Assembly (NCBI GenBank): GCA_963970005.1
Contig: CAXAMN010001225.1
Location: 681,117-745,116, forward strand
DNA: 64,000 nucleotides
DNA from: Durusdinium trenchii
Lineage: Eukaryota > Sar > Dinophyceae > Suessiales > Symbiodiniaceae
Direction of reading: 5' to 3'
The translations under genes were made by a program, and so were the position numbers. The stretch's first letter is position 1, and each line of letters begins with the position of its first letter. The notes beneath the pieces were generated by a model. The model saw only the letters and a program-made list of their open reading frames with translations, was not told the DNA's origin and made no database searches. This document shows, one piece after another, positions 22,933 through 32,375 of the stretch.

Positions 22933-22934
22933 TA
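22930..22934 (-). promoter_or_regulatory. TAATG stop-start overlap between Gag-Pol and ORF2
   Basis: The Gag-Pol stop TAA (22934-22932) shares its last base with the ORF2 ATG (22932-22930). ORF2 is in the -1 frame, and that frame is also open for 26 codons upstream (23010-22933), back to a TGA at 23013-23011. Either termination-reinitiation or -1 frameshifting could express ORF2. Confidence 0.8.
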
Positions 22935-25900
22935 CTGCATCCTTCTCCGAACGTACTGCTGCGAGCGCACGTGCAATTCCGTATGGTGAAGTGAGGTCAT
23001 CGCTCTGAGATCAGTGACGATGGTGCAATCGTGCTTCGCCGCTAAATGGGTGAAGTGATTACATTCCTCTGAACACAGTAGGATGAATGCGGGTTCTTTA
23101 CCTATGTCGTACAGATCAATTACCATCTGCTCGTCGCGGGCGGCTAGGTTGTCATCTTCTTCGCACAACACGAACTGGTACCGATATGCAATCTCCCCAT
23201 CATGTCGTCTCAAGTTGACATCAACTATTCTGTGCTCTTTGCTCTCCTCGCTCTTGGCTTTGCTAACGGAGACGAACGTTGGGACAATGATATCCTTCAA
23301 TGGGATCGTCTTCATACGCTTTGGGGTGCTACATAACGCTATTGCAGCCGATTGAGCTTCCTCGTTTTCCGATTCAGCGTCGTTTCCCCTAAGGGTGAAC
23401 ACAGTCTTGCCTATCCATCGGAGGTGCGTTTTGGTATGCGTACCTCCACCTGAGTGTCGCCAATAGTCCTTGACACAATCCTCAAAATCTGATGACTCGA
23501 ACTGACTTCCTTGACGGTAAGTCATCCTATCGTCTTTGATCCGTGACATGTCGACTGGACAAGATGGTGCGTCACCCGGGCAGAACGCCTTTCTCCTAGG
23601 AGACGAGTGTATTCTTGTTAGCGTTTTAGCTTCTTCGTCTACCTCCCAATGATCGTGAACTGAGTGCTCTTGCTCTTCAGGATCCGAAACAAAATTGTCG
23701 AAAATCATCGAAGACCCCCCAGACCCCCCATTCCCCCCATGCACAAGGCGTGTCAGGGCGTTGAGCACATGTAAGGCAGAGGTCGAGCAGTGATGAATCG
23801 ACAAGTACAAGGACGAATCACGGAGAGTCTGTTGCAACTCGCGACATTGGACAAGCGGACGCAAGCTAAACAAAAGACGTGGAAGTACCGCAGCGTTGAA
23901 ATGACCAGACGCAGGAGCGGACGCTTCGGGTAACGGAGAAGACAAAGGATGAAACTGAAAGAACGCACGTTCGACCCAGCGGTCAAACCGAACGGGCTCT
24001 AAGTTAGGGTCGACCTTATCCTCGATCTGTTGCCATTGCGCGTCCTGCAAGATCCAAGTGCTGCGAAGGTATGCCATATCAGGGGGAGCCCGTGGTGGAC
24101 GCAGCCTGTACAGCTTGGGAGTACGAACCATAACGTAGGGGTCGCAGCCAGGGATCTCTTGCAGTCCCTCTTTGCTCGAAAGTCCCGGCTGATACAGTTG
24201 TGGCGGGACAACCGGAATGGTGGTGTAAGGATATGTTGGCACCTTACTGTGACGGTCTTTCTGGAGCTGCTTGGCGTAAGACAACCCATCATGAGTTGGC
24301 TTCATCAAGTCGAGCAATGCTTGGCTGCGCAGACCATCGTCGCTCAGTATATTGATCAGCATGCACGCATGTTTCCATGAGTTGGCATCATCGAACCCTT
24401 TGGTGTGGATATCGGCAGCCATACGAGCAGTAACCTCATATACGAGCAACAGATAGTCACGCTTGAACATCTCATACAACCATGTGATGGAAATACCATG
24501 AGTGCGCTCCATGTGACGCATCGTGGGGTTCCTCCCACTCCTCATAACATTGATCATCGCTTGGTTATCGTCATAAAAGACTATTCTTGGTGGCGTCCTC
24601 ATCAAAGTCTCCCATGCACTGATGCTTGGGATCCCAAGTGTCCTCAATGCGTAATCCGCCGCTACAATCTCAGCCTCCGGGGTGGAGTGGCTAACGCACC
24701 CTTGACGTTTGCTACCTCCTGCCAGCGGGAAACGAGTTCGTTTGCCTTGGACATGCATGTGTGCACCGGAAGTCGACTTCAACGATTGACCACATCCTGC
24801 GTAGTCCGCATCTGCGAACAGGGCTAACGACAGGTCTGCTTTGGAATCACCGACCCAACCTACCATTTTCTGATCGGCTGAATGATGCACGTAACACATC
24901 AGGTGGTGCAATTTAGCATCGTCGGCAACTGTCCATTTTGTCACATTACGAGCCAGCACATTGATGGCCCTTAACAGGTCGAAACGCGCTATTCTAGCAG
25001 CGTACAACAGTTTCATTAGGAGACTAGCAGCATGAGGCGCTAGGGTACCACGAGGTTGCTCCTTCGCATCAGACTTGACGTCATCGTCTGTTGACCTGGC
25101 CTTGGAAGCTGCCTGGTCAGGCGAGAAACAAGTACCACACCATGTGCATGTGACAGCAAGTCCCTTTTGGGTACTGCATGGTGCTCTCGATGGATGATCC
25201 TTTGTGACATCCGGTAACATTGGCGTTGCAACTTTCTTCAATACTGTGTCCTTACCTACTATATCGAGGTACTTGACCACGCTCATTTTGAGCAGAGCGC
25301 TCATATCATATGTCATTGTAATGACTTTGGAACCATCGGCCAATTTCTCTTCGCCTTTCGACAAAACACATCCTAAATACAATCCGACCTCGGTTTCCGG
25401 TTCAATGCGTAGCTTGGATCGGAGTAGGTCCCAACCTTTCTTCAAGTTCTCCTTGGGCCCTGCCAACTTCAAGTCGTCCACATATATCACTAACAGCAAG
25501 TCTAACTTTTCGTGGTAATACATCGACGGCCATTCTGGTCCGACGGGTTTGAACTCCAATGCACGTACAGATTCGTCGCAATGTTGCTCCCACATCGTTC
25601 CAGAGTCTGGATGTCCGTATAATGCTTTGTTCACACGACACATAGGGCGTTTGAGACCCCTTCTGGTGATCTCCTCTTGCAAATGCTTGGGCCATGCTTC
25701 CCACGGGAGTTCAGCCCAACACGGTACACCGCCCAATAATGCTTGGATATATGCTCTAATGGCGTCTGCCACCTGCACATCATTACCTTCCAGGCAACCG
25801 TAGAAATCGGCCCATCGAGCAGCTTCAAATGTAGCTGGAGAGTTTCCAAGGTCTTGGAACAATGCTGCCTCGAAGTTCTGGTTCTTCACCTGATCTCCGA

Positions 25901-28900
25901 GTAGAACCCCTCGCCCTTTGAACTTCCTCTTCGGGTCATCGTCAGGCAGTTGGTAGTTCTTTTCCACACATATTCCATGTACTCTTGCTAAGTGAACTTC
26001 TTCCCCTTTCTTCTTGGAGGTTGCCACTATCTCATCATATTCTCTCAGCCACGACCCGTCGAATGTTTCCTCATCCCAGAGTCCGCCCCACTCATCCAAC
26101 ATAGATTGCATTGCCTTCTTATTGGATAAGATCTCAGCACGGCTCACAGGTCTTGATACCACAGCGTTGAACAACCTATTGCCCATAAGTTTTGGGCGAT
26201 GTTGCGTATCACGCACTACACATGGCATCGTCGGAAATGGTTCATCAACTACATCGTTGTCAATGGGATCACCAGTGATGCAACAACATATCTGACCGTT
26301 CAGTGGATTGTAGACGTTCTCCGTCTTCCAAGCCGCCATAGCAAGATTGTCATCGTTGTCCTCCCACATGGCACTCTCGTCCCAATCGGTGAGGAATTCT
26401 TCATCACTGGGGACACACGTGGACTCGGATGTAAAGGATTTAGGTGACCATGGGTCATCATCATCATCATCAGTGTCCCACTCCATAAAGGTAGTAGGCA
26501 TAGCCAAGCTTGGTCCACCTCCATCCTTCTCATCCTTACCCTTAGACTTCTTTTCTTTCTTGGATTTCTTATCCTTCTTGGTTTTCTTATCCTTCTTGTC
26601 TTTCTTGGACTTCTTTTCATTATCTCCTTCGTCACCCTTCTTGGCGTCTTCCAGGTCCTTCAAGAGTTCATCAGGCTCCTCGTCCTCCTTCTTATCCGTA
26701 CTGCTCCCAAGTCCTTTCGCTTTCTTCGACAATCTATCCACGACCTTGTCTACATGTTTCCCGGCCTTCTTGGCTATAGCTCTATCTTTCACCGATAGCT
26801 TCTGCCATTCTTCAGGTGTAAGGTAGTCCTTGGGTCTTGGTGAGTTGTGGAAGAGTCGCCTTCCATCCGATCCCACTCTATATAGACGACCGTCCGTTGC
26901 GATCTTGACGTGTTCGCCGTCGTTGTTCAAGTAAATTATGTTATCACCTGGCCCCCCAACGGAGTAGTGATCGGGACCGGAGTACTCCTCTTTCTTCTTC
27001 TCTGTGAGTTCTTCCGTTTTCTTATCCTCGATCGCGTCAATTTCGCTAGCTTTTGACTTCAGATCCCCGTCTGGTGGATCAGGCGCATCATCGTCATCGT
27101 CTTGATCGTCGCCATCGCCGGGATCGGGTAACTCGGGATTGGTAGGTGCATCTGGAGAACCGGATCTCTCCTTCAGGACTTTCATTCCTTCGAGTGTGCT
27201 GTTCAACCTTTCGTATTCCTTCTTCAATGGAAATTCTATTCCGTCGTCTTGGAAGATCTTCTCGGTGATGTGAGGAGTAATCAACTTCCTCAACGGTCTC
27301 TCGGCATCATAGCCTAGATTCTGTTGTGCGAAATCGCTTATGGCCCATACTTTGTATTTCCGCGACCAGTTCATCCCGGTCCCCATAGCGTATCCTGCGA
27401 AGATGCCAGGTATGCTCTTGGGGTCGAACTTGTGATCTTGGTCTCTTTCTCTCGCATCACTAGGTTTGAAGAACACCTTCGCTCCAAGTGGTATCACCAT
27501 GCCTGGGAATTCGCTCTTGTGCAACTTCAACCATGCACTGCTGCCATCGCTCAGCTTCTCGATGTTCAATAAATGGCTTACGCATTCCACTGCAAATGGC
27601 CAAAAACATGGTGGTAGTCCGGCTTCTAGTAGGCACGTCGATGTGGTAAGTATCAGGAACTGATTGTTTCTTTCGGCGAGTGAATTGTTCTGGGGGTGTC
27701 CTGGAAGCGACTGGTCTAGTGGAATCCGGAGTTCCTTGAGTGCTGATTCGAATTGTGGCGCATCATCCGAGTAAGCGTTGGTGACCTTTCTCTTACCGAT
27801 ATAGTGCTTCATTGCCTGCACCACTTCGTCACTATTGCTTGCTTTCAATGGATAACCCCATATCACACCAGTGAACCGATCTCGAATCACCAATATGTCC
27901 TTATCCGGCATGATCCCATCTCTCGCCATCTTCTGAGTGTTCATGAGATCGAAAGTGATAAGGTCACCGAATGCCTTCAATTTCCGTTTGAAAGCTCCCT
28001 TGCTAGTCTTGTAGTGCTTCATCTTTGCTCTCACACATGACTTGCAGTATGGGTTCTTGTATCGGTGCGTCATCAAGTGCAATATGGATTTCGCCTCGTT
28101 CTTCAGCACTCCTGGTTTTGATAGTCTGGTTTCCCCGTCAACCACATCGACTTCCAATAGTCCCTCTTCATCTTCATCAATGTCACTCTCCCCTCGTTCA
28201 GAATCCGCATCACCTCCATGTTCGTCGCCTCCGGCTTCTTCAGGTTGACCTTCGTGATCACGATCGAATCTCGGGTCTTCCCCGTCATATTCCTCTTCAG
28301 GAGAATACCTGTCATCACCGTGTTCCTCTGGTTCTCCTTCGACGCCTGCAACAGCTGGATGGATATCAGATTCACCATCCTGACCTTTCTGGTTATCTTT
28401 CTTCTTTCTCCTCCGTCTCCGTGGTTTCTTGGGCGGAAGTTCCTCTTGTTGTGTCTCCTGACCTGTTGTGACCTCGTCTTCATGCCCCACACCTGACAGT
28501 ATGCGATGAAGTATCGTGGCCAAGCCGTCTGGTCTTGGTAAACATCTCCCGTCATCATCATTCACCTTGATGTAGGGTATGTTGTCATGCACCGATAGCG
28601 GAATCTTGTTCGCGTTCTGGTCGATGAGGTATGGCAATTGATTTGCCGGCCATATGAATGAGTACCCTTGTTCCATGCACCGTTTCCCGATGGAAAAGAC
28701 TGATGGTGTGCTTTCCAACACGTGTGCCTCGGACCTCATGGGTAGTTCGTCCACATTGATGTCCACCATCTCTGATGTACTAGTTACACCATTCGCTGTC
28801 ATGAAGCTCACGGATTTGGGTCCTTCCTTGGTGGTAAGGCCCATGGCATTGACTTTCTCTCTTGAGATCAAATCGTGTCCACATCCCGTGTCCATGATGA

Positions 28901-31900
28901 AGCGTATTGGTGGTCCATCATACCTCTCCACAGCCATGAACATCGTGGTTCCTGGTATCGTGTAGTCGACAAAATCCTTCCTTACTACCTCTCTGGTGTT
29001 GAAATCAGACAGGTCGACGTTAACCTCGATTCCTTCATCTTGAGTGATTTGTATCCATGCCTTGGCAATGTGTTCAGCATAGAATAGCTCCATCATCTTA
29101 CCTTTGGCATGTGCTACTCGTGCAGCTATGTTGCTCACTCTGAGGGCTCTCAACGACGAAATGAGCTCGGTATCCACCTTCTGCACCTCATTCCTCTTCT
29201 TCCTGAGGGGACGGTTGTTTAGCTCATTACCAGGATCGCAGGTGAACGTGGTCACATTTGCCTGGTCATCGAATCTGACTTTAAAGCGAAGCGCCAGCTT
29301 ACCTTGTTGTACGTTGGGAAGTGCGGGTTGTACGTCCTCGTCATCACTCTCGATGTCTCCGCAAAGCATGAAGGCTGGCGCAGCCGGTTTGGGCTTGGCT
29401 TTGCCTCTAGCCTCTTGTTTTGTAGCAGGAGCAGCGTGATGCTGACGTCGACATTTGTCCCCGAACTTGCACGATCCTTTCTGCCAATTCCAACAGACCT
29501 GATCCTTCATTGGCTTAGGGCTACTGCTCCTGCCACCGGGACTCTTTGATCTGTCACCCTTGAGGTTTTCTGGTTTCTTAGCAGAACTCTTGTGCTTCTC
29601 TTGGTGACTAAACTTGCATTTGTCTCCTCTAGAACATCCGTTTTTCCCATGGAAGTGGAAAGCGCATCCTATCTTGGACGTATCTGCTGGAGTCGCTGAC
29701 CTGCCACGATCCCCTTTTGGGCTCTTCGTGGCTGATCTTCCACGATCCTGCTTCTTGTCCTTCTTGTTGTGGTCCTTCGGATTAGCCTGAGGAAGTACTG
29801 GAGCGGCGTCATGTTTCGGTGGATCGGTCTTGGTATTCTTGGGTTTCGCTTTAGGGTCCTTCTTCTCCGCCGCTGGTGTGGCTTTCACGATGTTCCCAAA
29901 AGCTTTTTCCCTTTCTTTCTTGTTTGTGGTCTCAATTGATTTCCGTATCCACTTCGTCATGATCTCTCGTAACTTCTGGTAGGTCTTATCCGGATCCTTA
30001 TCCAACATGTTGTCGTACACAGACAAGTCTAACGCCATAACTTTGGAATCCTTAATCTTATCCCAAAGCAGGTTGCGAAGTGCTTTGTCAGGAAGCATGT
30101 CATCCGCATCCATACCTGATATGATCTCATCCCACTGTCCAAGGAATCTGGATAGTTGATTATCCCCAGGGAACTTTAGATCGAATAAGTGCTTGGATGC
30201 ATACATCACATCAACGTTGTCGGCACTTCGGAAACTATCGACGATCAACGCTAACATTTCTCGTCCCTTGACCATTCCAGGAGTTGTGCCTCTCGCACGT
30301 CTCTGCATCATCTGCCTCACCTTCAGTTGTACGTCATGAGATCTCTCACCTGCTGCGTGGATGATCGTATGTAGGGTGATACCTAGCTTAGCGTCTATGC
30401 TAGCGAACCTTGCTTCGCCTGATGTCTCGAGTAGAAATGGGTCATATGGTGATCTGAAGGCATCCGAGAGCCATTGGATCCAATCTTCTTGTTTCTCGTC
30501 GCCCGATGCCGTCACGACTGCCGCTACAACCTGGGATTTCCAAACCTCCAGGTCGTGTATCTTGGGCCATGCAGGGATGTTGATCTTCTCGTGTTCCTTC
30601 CGAGATATCTTGGAGCCGCCTGAGCTAGAGGATGAAGCGGCACCATGTTCGGTTGCGGCTGCATTCTCTGCACTTGTGCGCTCCTCTTCGTACCTCTTCC
30701 GGTACTTATTCCTCTCATCTCTGAGCCGTGATGCATGCGCTTCGAATTCCATCATGTCCTGTTGGTTCTGCATCATACCTTCGTAGTACTCAATTGCCTC
30801 TTTCTCCTCGGACCTTAATAACTTTTCAGTACGTTCAAGTTCCGCTCTAAGCTTGGTCATCATCTCATTCTCCACACTGGGTTCTGATCCCATGTCTGGT
30901 GGTTTCAACTTCAGTGCGACCTTCAATTGTGCTTCACTTGCGCTTGATTCGATCAATTCTTCCTGAAGACGTTTCAGCATCCTCTCTTTACGTAGAATGT
31001 CCTCTTCCAACATGTTCACCTTGACTTCGGCCTTCTTGAGTTCGGCGCTGGATGGTTGAAACGGTCGATCGGATCCTTGAATCCTCGTCTGAGTCAACTC
31101 CTCGTTCGCCTTCTTCAATTGCTCTCTGATGCTCAAGATGAACTTGTCCTGAGTATTAGATCGGTTGTTGAGCTCCTCATTCTCTTCTGATAACCATTTG
31201 ATCTTGTTTGCATACATTGCTTCCCTCATCTTCATCTCTTCAGCATATTCGTGTTTGTTTCTGGCACTCTGCCTTTGTAGTCCAACTAACTCCTGTCTAC
31301 ACAGATCCTTGACGTTCTCAGCATCTGCGATTGTAGTCATGACCTCGGTTACGGCTCGATCTCTTTCCGCCGATATAGCCTGGATCTCTTCCGTGCCGAT
31401 GTTCACAACTTGACTAACCATCTCTGCGCTGTTGCGATCAGCGTACTCCCCTAACTGGGTGAGACGATCCCGCATTGCCACACGATCAGTGTCCATCTGG
31501 TATTGCAGGTCGTGTGCTGCTGAGAGCAAACAGTCTCTGGATTCTGTAAGTTGGGTGATTCTTCGTTGATTTCCATATCCTTCGACATAACATTCTTCGA
31601 GGTGTGCCATCACTACTTCGTGGACTTCGGTCTCGTGTTGTATAATCTGGTTCTGTCTCTGCTCACATTCGACCATCCATGCGTTTTGGTGGTTCAACAT
31701 ATGCACTTCGGCAAGTAGTTGCGCACACTTCGCATTCAGGTCTCCATCGGCCCGTGCTAGTTGTAGGTTGTCAGTGCTTGCCCTTGCTCGATCTCCAGCT
31801 TCGCTGTCCGACGGCACTGGTACAGCTGACCCATCCTGCAATGCTAACACTCTCACAGCTCCGGTGTCAGTCCTCCTCCTTGTCTCCCTAGGGCTACGGC

Positions 31901-32099
31901 CTGATCTCGGTGTCCCCCACGGTGGTGTCGAGTGCGCTGACGGGGAACGACTTCGTGCTCCACCTGTCGCATCTTCTCTCACCGCTGTCAGAGTCTCCGC
32001 TTCGATCGTACCTGGACTAGAGTTGTGGGATGCACTCATCCGATCTGCGGCCGCAGCAGCTGCTCCAAAAGATGCAGTGCTGGCGTCGGATTGGTCCAT
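22932..32099 (-). CDS. Retrotransposon Gag-Pol polyprotein, 3,055 aa
   Basis: Domains in order. Ser/Thr-rich N-terminus; long coiled coil (about 130-480); Gag-like region (about 500-725, KINIPAWPKIHDLEVW). Two CCCH zinc fingers start at C812 and C869 where a CCHC knuckle would be usual. Aspartic protease has D1070-T-G. An acidic linker lies at about 1225-1320. Integrase has H1341, H1345, C1352, C1355 and catalytic D1384, D1445, E1476. A Lys-rich low-complexity linker lies around 1840-1870. Reverse transcriptase has D2112 and YVDD at 2206-2209. RNase H has D2430 (FADADYAG) and later Glu/Asp residues (TPEAEI, YDDNQ). A tail of about 450 aa continues to residue 3055, beyond where copia polyproteins normally end. 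Start is the first ATG after the leader, which keeps the whole N-terminal region. All catalytic residues are present and there is no stop or frameshift, so the element looks competent. Confidence 0.95.
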   Translation of the reverse strand: MDQSDASTASFGAAAAAADRMSASHNSSPGTIEAETLTAVREDATGGARSRSPSAHSTPPWGTPRSGRSPRETRRRTDTGAVRVLALQDGSAVPVPSDSEAGDRARASTDNLQLARADGDLNAKCAQLLAEVHMLNHQNAWMVECEQRQNQIIQHETEVHEVVMAHLEECYVEGYGNQRRITQLTESRDCLLSAAHDLQYQMDTDRVAMRDRLTQLGEYADRNSAEMVSQVVNIGTEEIQAISAERDRAVTEVMTTIADAENVKDLCRQELVGLQRQSARNKHEYAEEMKMREAMYANKIKWLSEENEELNNRSNTQDKFILSIREQLKKANEELTQTRIQGSDRPFQPSSAELKKAEVKVNMLEEDILRKERMLKRLQEELIESSASEAQLKVALKLKPPDMGSEPSVENEMMTKLRAELERTEKLLRSEEKEAIEYYEGMMQNQQDMMEFEAHASRLRDERNKYRKRYEEERTSAENAAATEHGAASSSSSGGSKISRKEHEKINIPAWPKIHDLEVWKSQVVAAVVTASGDEKQEDWIQWLSDAFRSPYDPFLLETSGEARFASIDAKLGITLHTIIHAAGERSHDVQLKVRQMMQRRARGTTPGMVKGREMLALIVDSFRSADNVDVMYASKHLFDLKFPGDNQLSRFLGQWDEIISGMDADDMLPDKALRNLLWDKIKDSKVMALDLSVYDNMLDKDPDKTYQKLREIMTKWIRKSIETTNKKEREKAFGNIVKATPAAEKKDPKAKPKNTKTDPPKHDAAPVLPQANPKDHNKKDKKQDRGRSATKSPKGDRGRSATPADTSKIGCAFHFHGKNGCSRGDKCKFSHQEKHKSSAKKPENLKGDRSKSPGGRSSSPKPMKDQVCWNWQKGSCKFGDKCRRQHHAAPATKQEARGKAKPKPAAPAFMLCGDIESDDEDVQPALPNVQQGKLALRFKVRFDDQANVTTFTCDPGNELNNRPLRKKRNEVQKVDTELISSLRALRVSNIAARVAHAKGKMMELFYAEHIAKAWIQITQDEGIEVNVDLSDFNTREVVRKDFVDYTIPGTTMFMAVERYDGPPIRFIMDTGCGHDLISREKVNAMGLTTKEGPKSVSFMTANGVTSTSEMVDINVDELPMRSEAHVLESTPSVFSIGKRCMEQGYSFIWPANQLPYLIDQNANKIPLSVHDNIPYIKVNDDDGRCLPRPDGLATILHRILSGVGHEDEVTTGQETQQEELPPKKPRRRRRKKKDNQKGQDGESDIHPAVAGVEGEPEEHGDDRYSPEEEYDGEDPRFDRDHEGQPEEAGGDEHGGDADSERGESDIDEDEEGLLEVDVVDGETRLSKPGVLKNEAKSILHLMTHRYKNPYCKSCVRAKMKHYKTSKGAFKRKLKAFGDLITFDLMNTQKMARDGIMPDKDILVIRDRFTGVIWGYPLKASNSDEVVQAMKHYIGKRKVTNAYSDDAPQFESALKELRIPLDQSLPGHPQNNSLAERNNQFLILTTSTCLLEAGLPPCFWPFAVECVSHLLNIEKLSDGSSAWLKLHKSEFPGMVIPLGAKVFFKPSDARERDQDHKFDPKSIPGIFAGYAMGTGMNWSRKYKVWAISDFAQQNLGYDAERPLRKLITPHITEKIFQDDGIEFPLKKEYERLNSTLEGMKVLKERSGSPDAPTNPELPDPGDGDDQDDDDDAPDPPDGDLKSKASEIDAIEDKKTEELTEKKKEEYSGPDHYSVGGPGDNIIYLNNDGEHVKIATDGRLYRVGSDGRRLFHNSPRPKDYLTPEEWQKLSVKDRAIAKKAGKHVDKVVDRLSKKAKGLGSSTDKKEDEEPDELLKDLEDAKKGDEGDNEKKSKKDKKDKKTKKDKKSKKEKKSKGKDEKDGGGPSLAMPTTFMEWDTDDDDDDPWSPKSFTSESTCVPSDEEFLTDWDESAMWEDNDDNLAMAAWKTENVYNPLNGQICCCITGDPIDNDVVDEPFPTMPCVVRDTQHRPKLMGNRLFNAVVSRPVSRAEILSNKKAMQSMLDEWGGLWDEETFDGSWLREYDEIVATSKKKGEEVHLARVHGICVEKNYQLPDDDPKRKFKGRGVLLGDQVKNQNFEAALFQDLGNSPATFEAARWADFYGCLEGNDVQVADAIRAYIQALLGGVPCWAELPWEAWPKHLQEEITRRGLKRPMCRVNKALYGHPDSGTMWEQHCDESVRALEFKPVGPEWPSMYYHEKLDLLLVIYVDDLKLAGPKENLKKGWDLLRSKLRIEPETEVGLYLGCVLSKGEEKLADGSKVITMTYDMSALLKMSVVKYLDIVGKDTVLKKVATPMLPDVTKDHPSRAPCSTQKGLAVTCTWCGTCFSPDQAASKARSTDDDVKSDAKEQPRGTLAPHAASLLMKLLYAARIARFDLLRAINVLARNVTKWTVADDAKLHHLMCYVHHSADQKMVGWVGDSKADLSLALFADADYAGCGQSLKSTSGAHMHVQGKRTRFPLAGGSKRQGCVSHSTPEAEIVAADYALRTLGIPSISAWETLMRTPPRIVFYDDNQAMINVMRSGRNPTMRHMERTHGISITWLYEMFKRDYLLLVYEVTARMAADIHTKGFDDANSWKHACMLINILSDDGLRSQALLDLMKPTHDGLSYAKQLQKDRHSKVPTYPYTTIPVVPPQLYQPGLSSKEGLQEIPGCDPYVMVRTPKLYRLRPPRAPPDMAYLRSTWILQDAQWQQIEDKVDPNLEPVRFDRWVERAFFQFHPLSSPLPEASAPASGHFNAAVLPRLLFSLRPLVQCRELQQTLRDSSLYLSIHHCSTSALHVLNALTRLVHGGNGGSGGSSMIFDNFVSDPEEQEHSVHDHWEVDEEAKTLTRIHSSPRRKAFCPGDAPSCPVDMSRIKDDRMTYRQGSQFESSDFEDCVKDYWRHSGGGTHTKTHLRWIGKTVFTLRGNDAESENEEAQSAAIALCSTPKRMKTIPLKDIIVPTFVSVSKAKSEESKEHRIVDVNLRRHDGEIAYRYQFVLCEEDDNLAARDEQMVIDLYDIGKEPAFILLCSEECNHFTHLAAKHDCTIVTDLRAMTSLHHTELHVRSQQYVRRRMQ

Positions 32100-32185
32100 C
32101 TTCAGTGACTGAGGGTAACTGATCTATCCGATGTGTGTGCGTTTAGATGGTGTTGTGTAAGGCCGCAGCTCGTACCCAGCTCAAA

Positions 32186-32209
32186 GGAGTCTGGATACGG
32201 CTGATAACC
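32186..32209 (-). promoter_or_regulatory. Primer-binding site candidate
   Basis: Directly inside the 5' LTR the minus strand reads GGTTATCAGCC. Its complement, GGCUGAUAACC, would fold as an anticodon stem-loop end with loop CUGAUAA (anticodon GAU). It differs at one position from the initiator-Met half-tRNA site (GGTTATGAGCC) used by some copia elements. This suggests internal (half-tRNA) priming. Confidence 0.4.
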
Positions 32210-32370
32210 TGCGAACGGATGGAAAGGTGTGCCCTGGCCCCGTTCTAGCTCTTAGGTCAACATGAAGCTCGCGCGCTAAAGCTCCTTTTTACCTGGTTGG
32301 GCACTTGAGCCAAAATGTATATGGCATGTACCTGTATAGCGACTATACTGGGACCCGATCCCTATTGACA
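32210..32370 (-). repeat. 5' LTR of the retrotransposon (161 bp)
   Basis: Identical to the 3' LTR. Being upstream of Gag-Pol it should hold the promoter. A hairpin lies at 32331-32351, the spliced-leader-like 14-mer at 32304-32317, and a donor-like AG|GTAAAA just downstream of that. Confidence 0.95.
32304..32317 (-). promoter_or_regulatory. Spliced-leader-like motif in the 5' LTR
   Basis: CATTTTGGCTCAAG in element sense, matching the 3' 14 nt of the dinoflagellate spliced leader. The 5' part of the leader (CCGTAGC) is not conserved. Confidence 0.6.
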
Positions 32371-32375
32371 TTTTT
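32371..32375. repeat. Target-site duplication, right copy (TTTTT)
   Basis: Pairs with 14915-14919. Confidence 0.55.

Larger units (their letters stand above)
14920..32370 (-). mobile_element. Ty1/copia-type LTR retrotransposon, 17,451 bp, apparently intact
   Basis: The element is bounded by two identical 161-bp LTRs with TG...CA ends and a 5-bp duplication. On the minus strand it contains a 5' LTR (32370-32210), a primer-binding site, a 110-bp leader, Gag-Pol (32099-22932), a second long ORF (22932-15412), a 325-bp 3' untranslated stretch, a G-run polypurine tract and the 3' LTR (15080-14920). Domain order (protease, integrase, reverse transcriptase, RNase H) is diagnostic for Ty1/copia. At 17.5 kb it is far above the usual 5-9 kb, mainly because of ORF2. 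Identical LTRs and two unbroken ORFs point to very recent insertion. It lies in an intron of a glycosyltransferase-like gene and in the same orientation. Confidence 0.95.
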
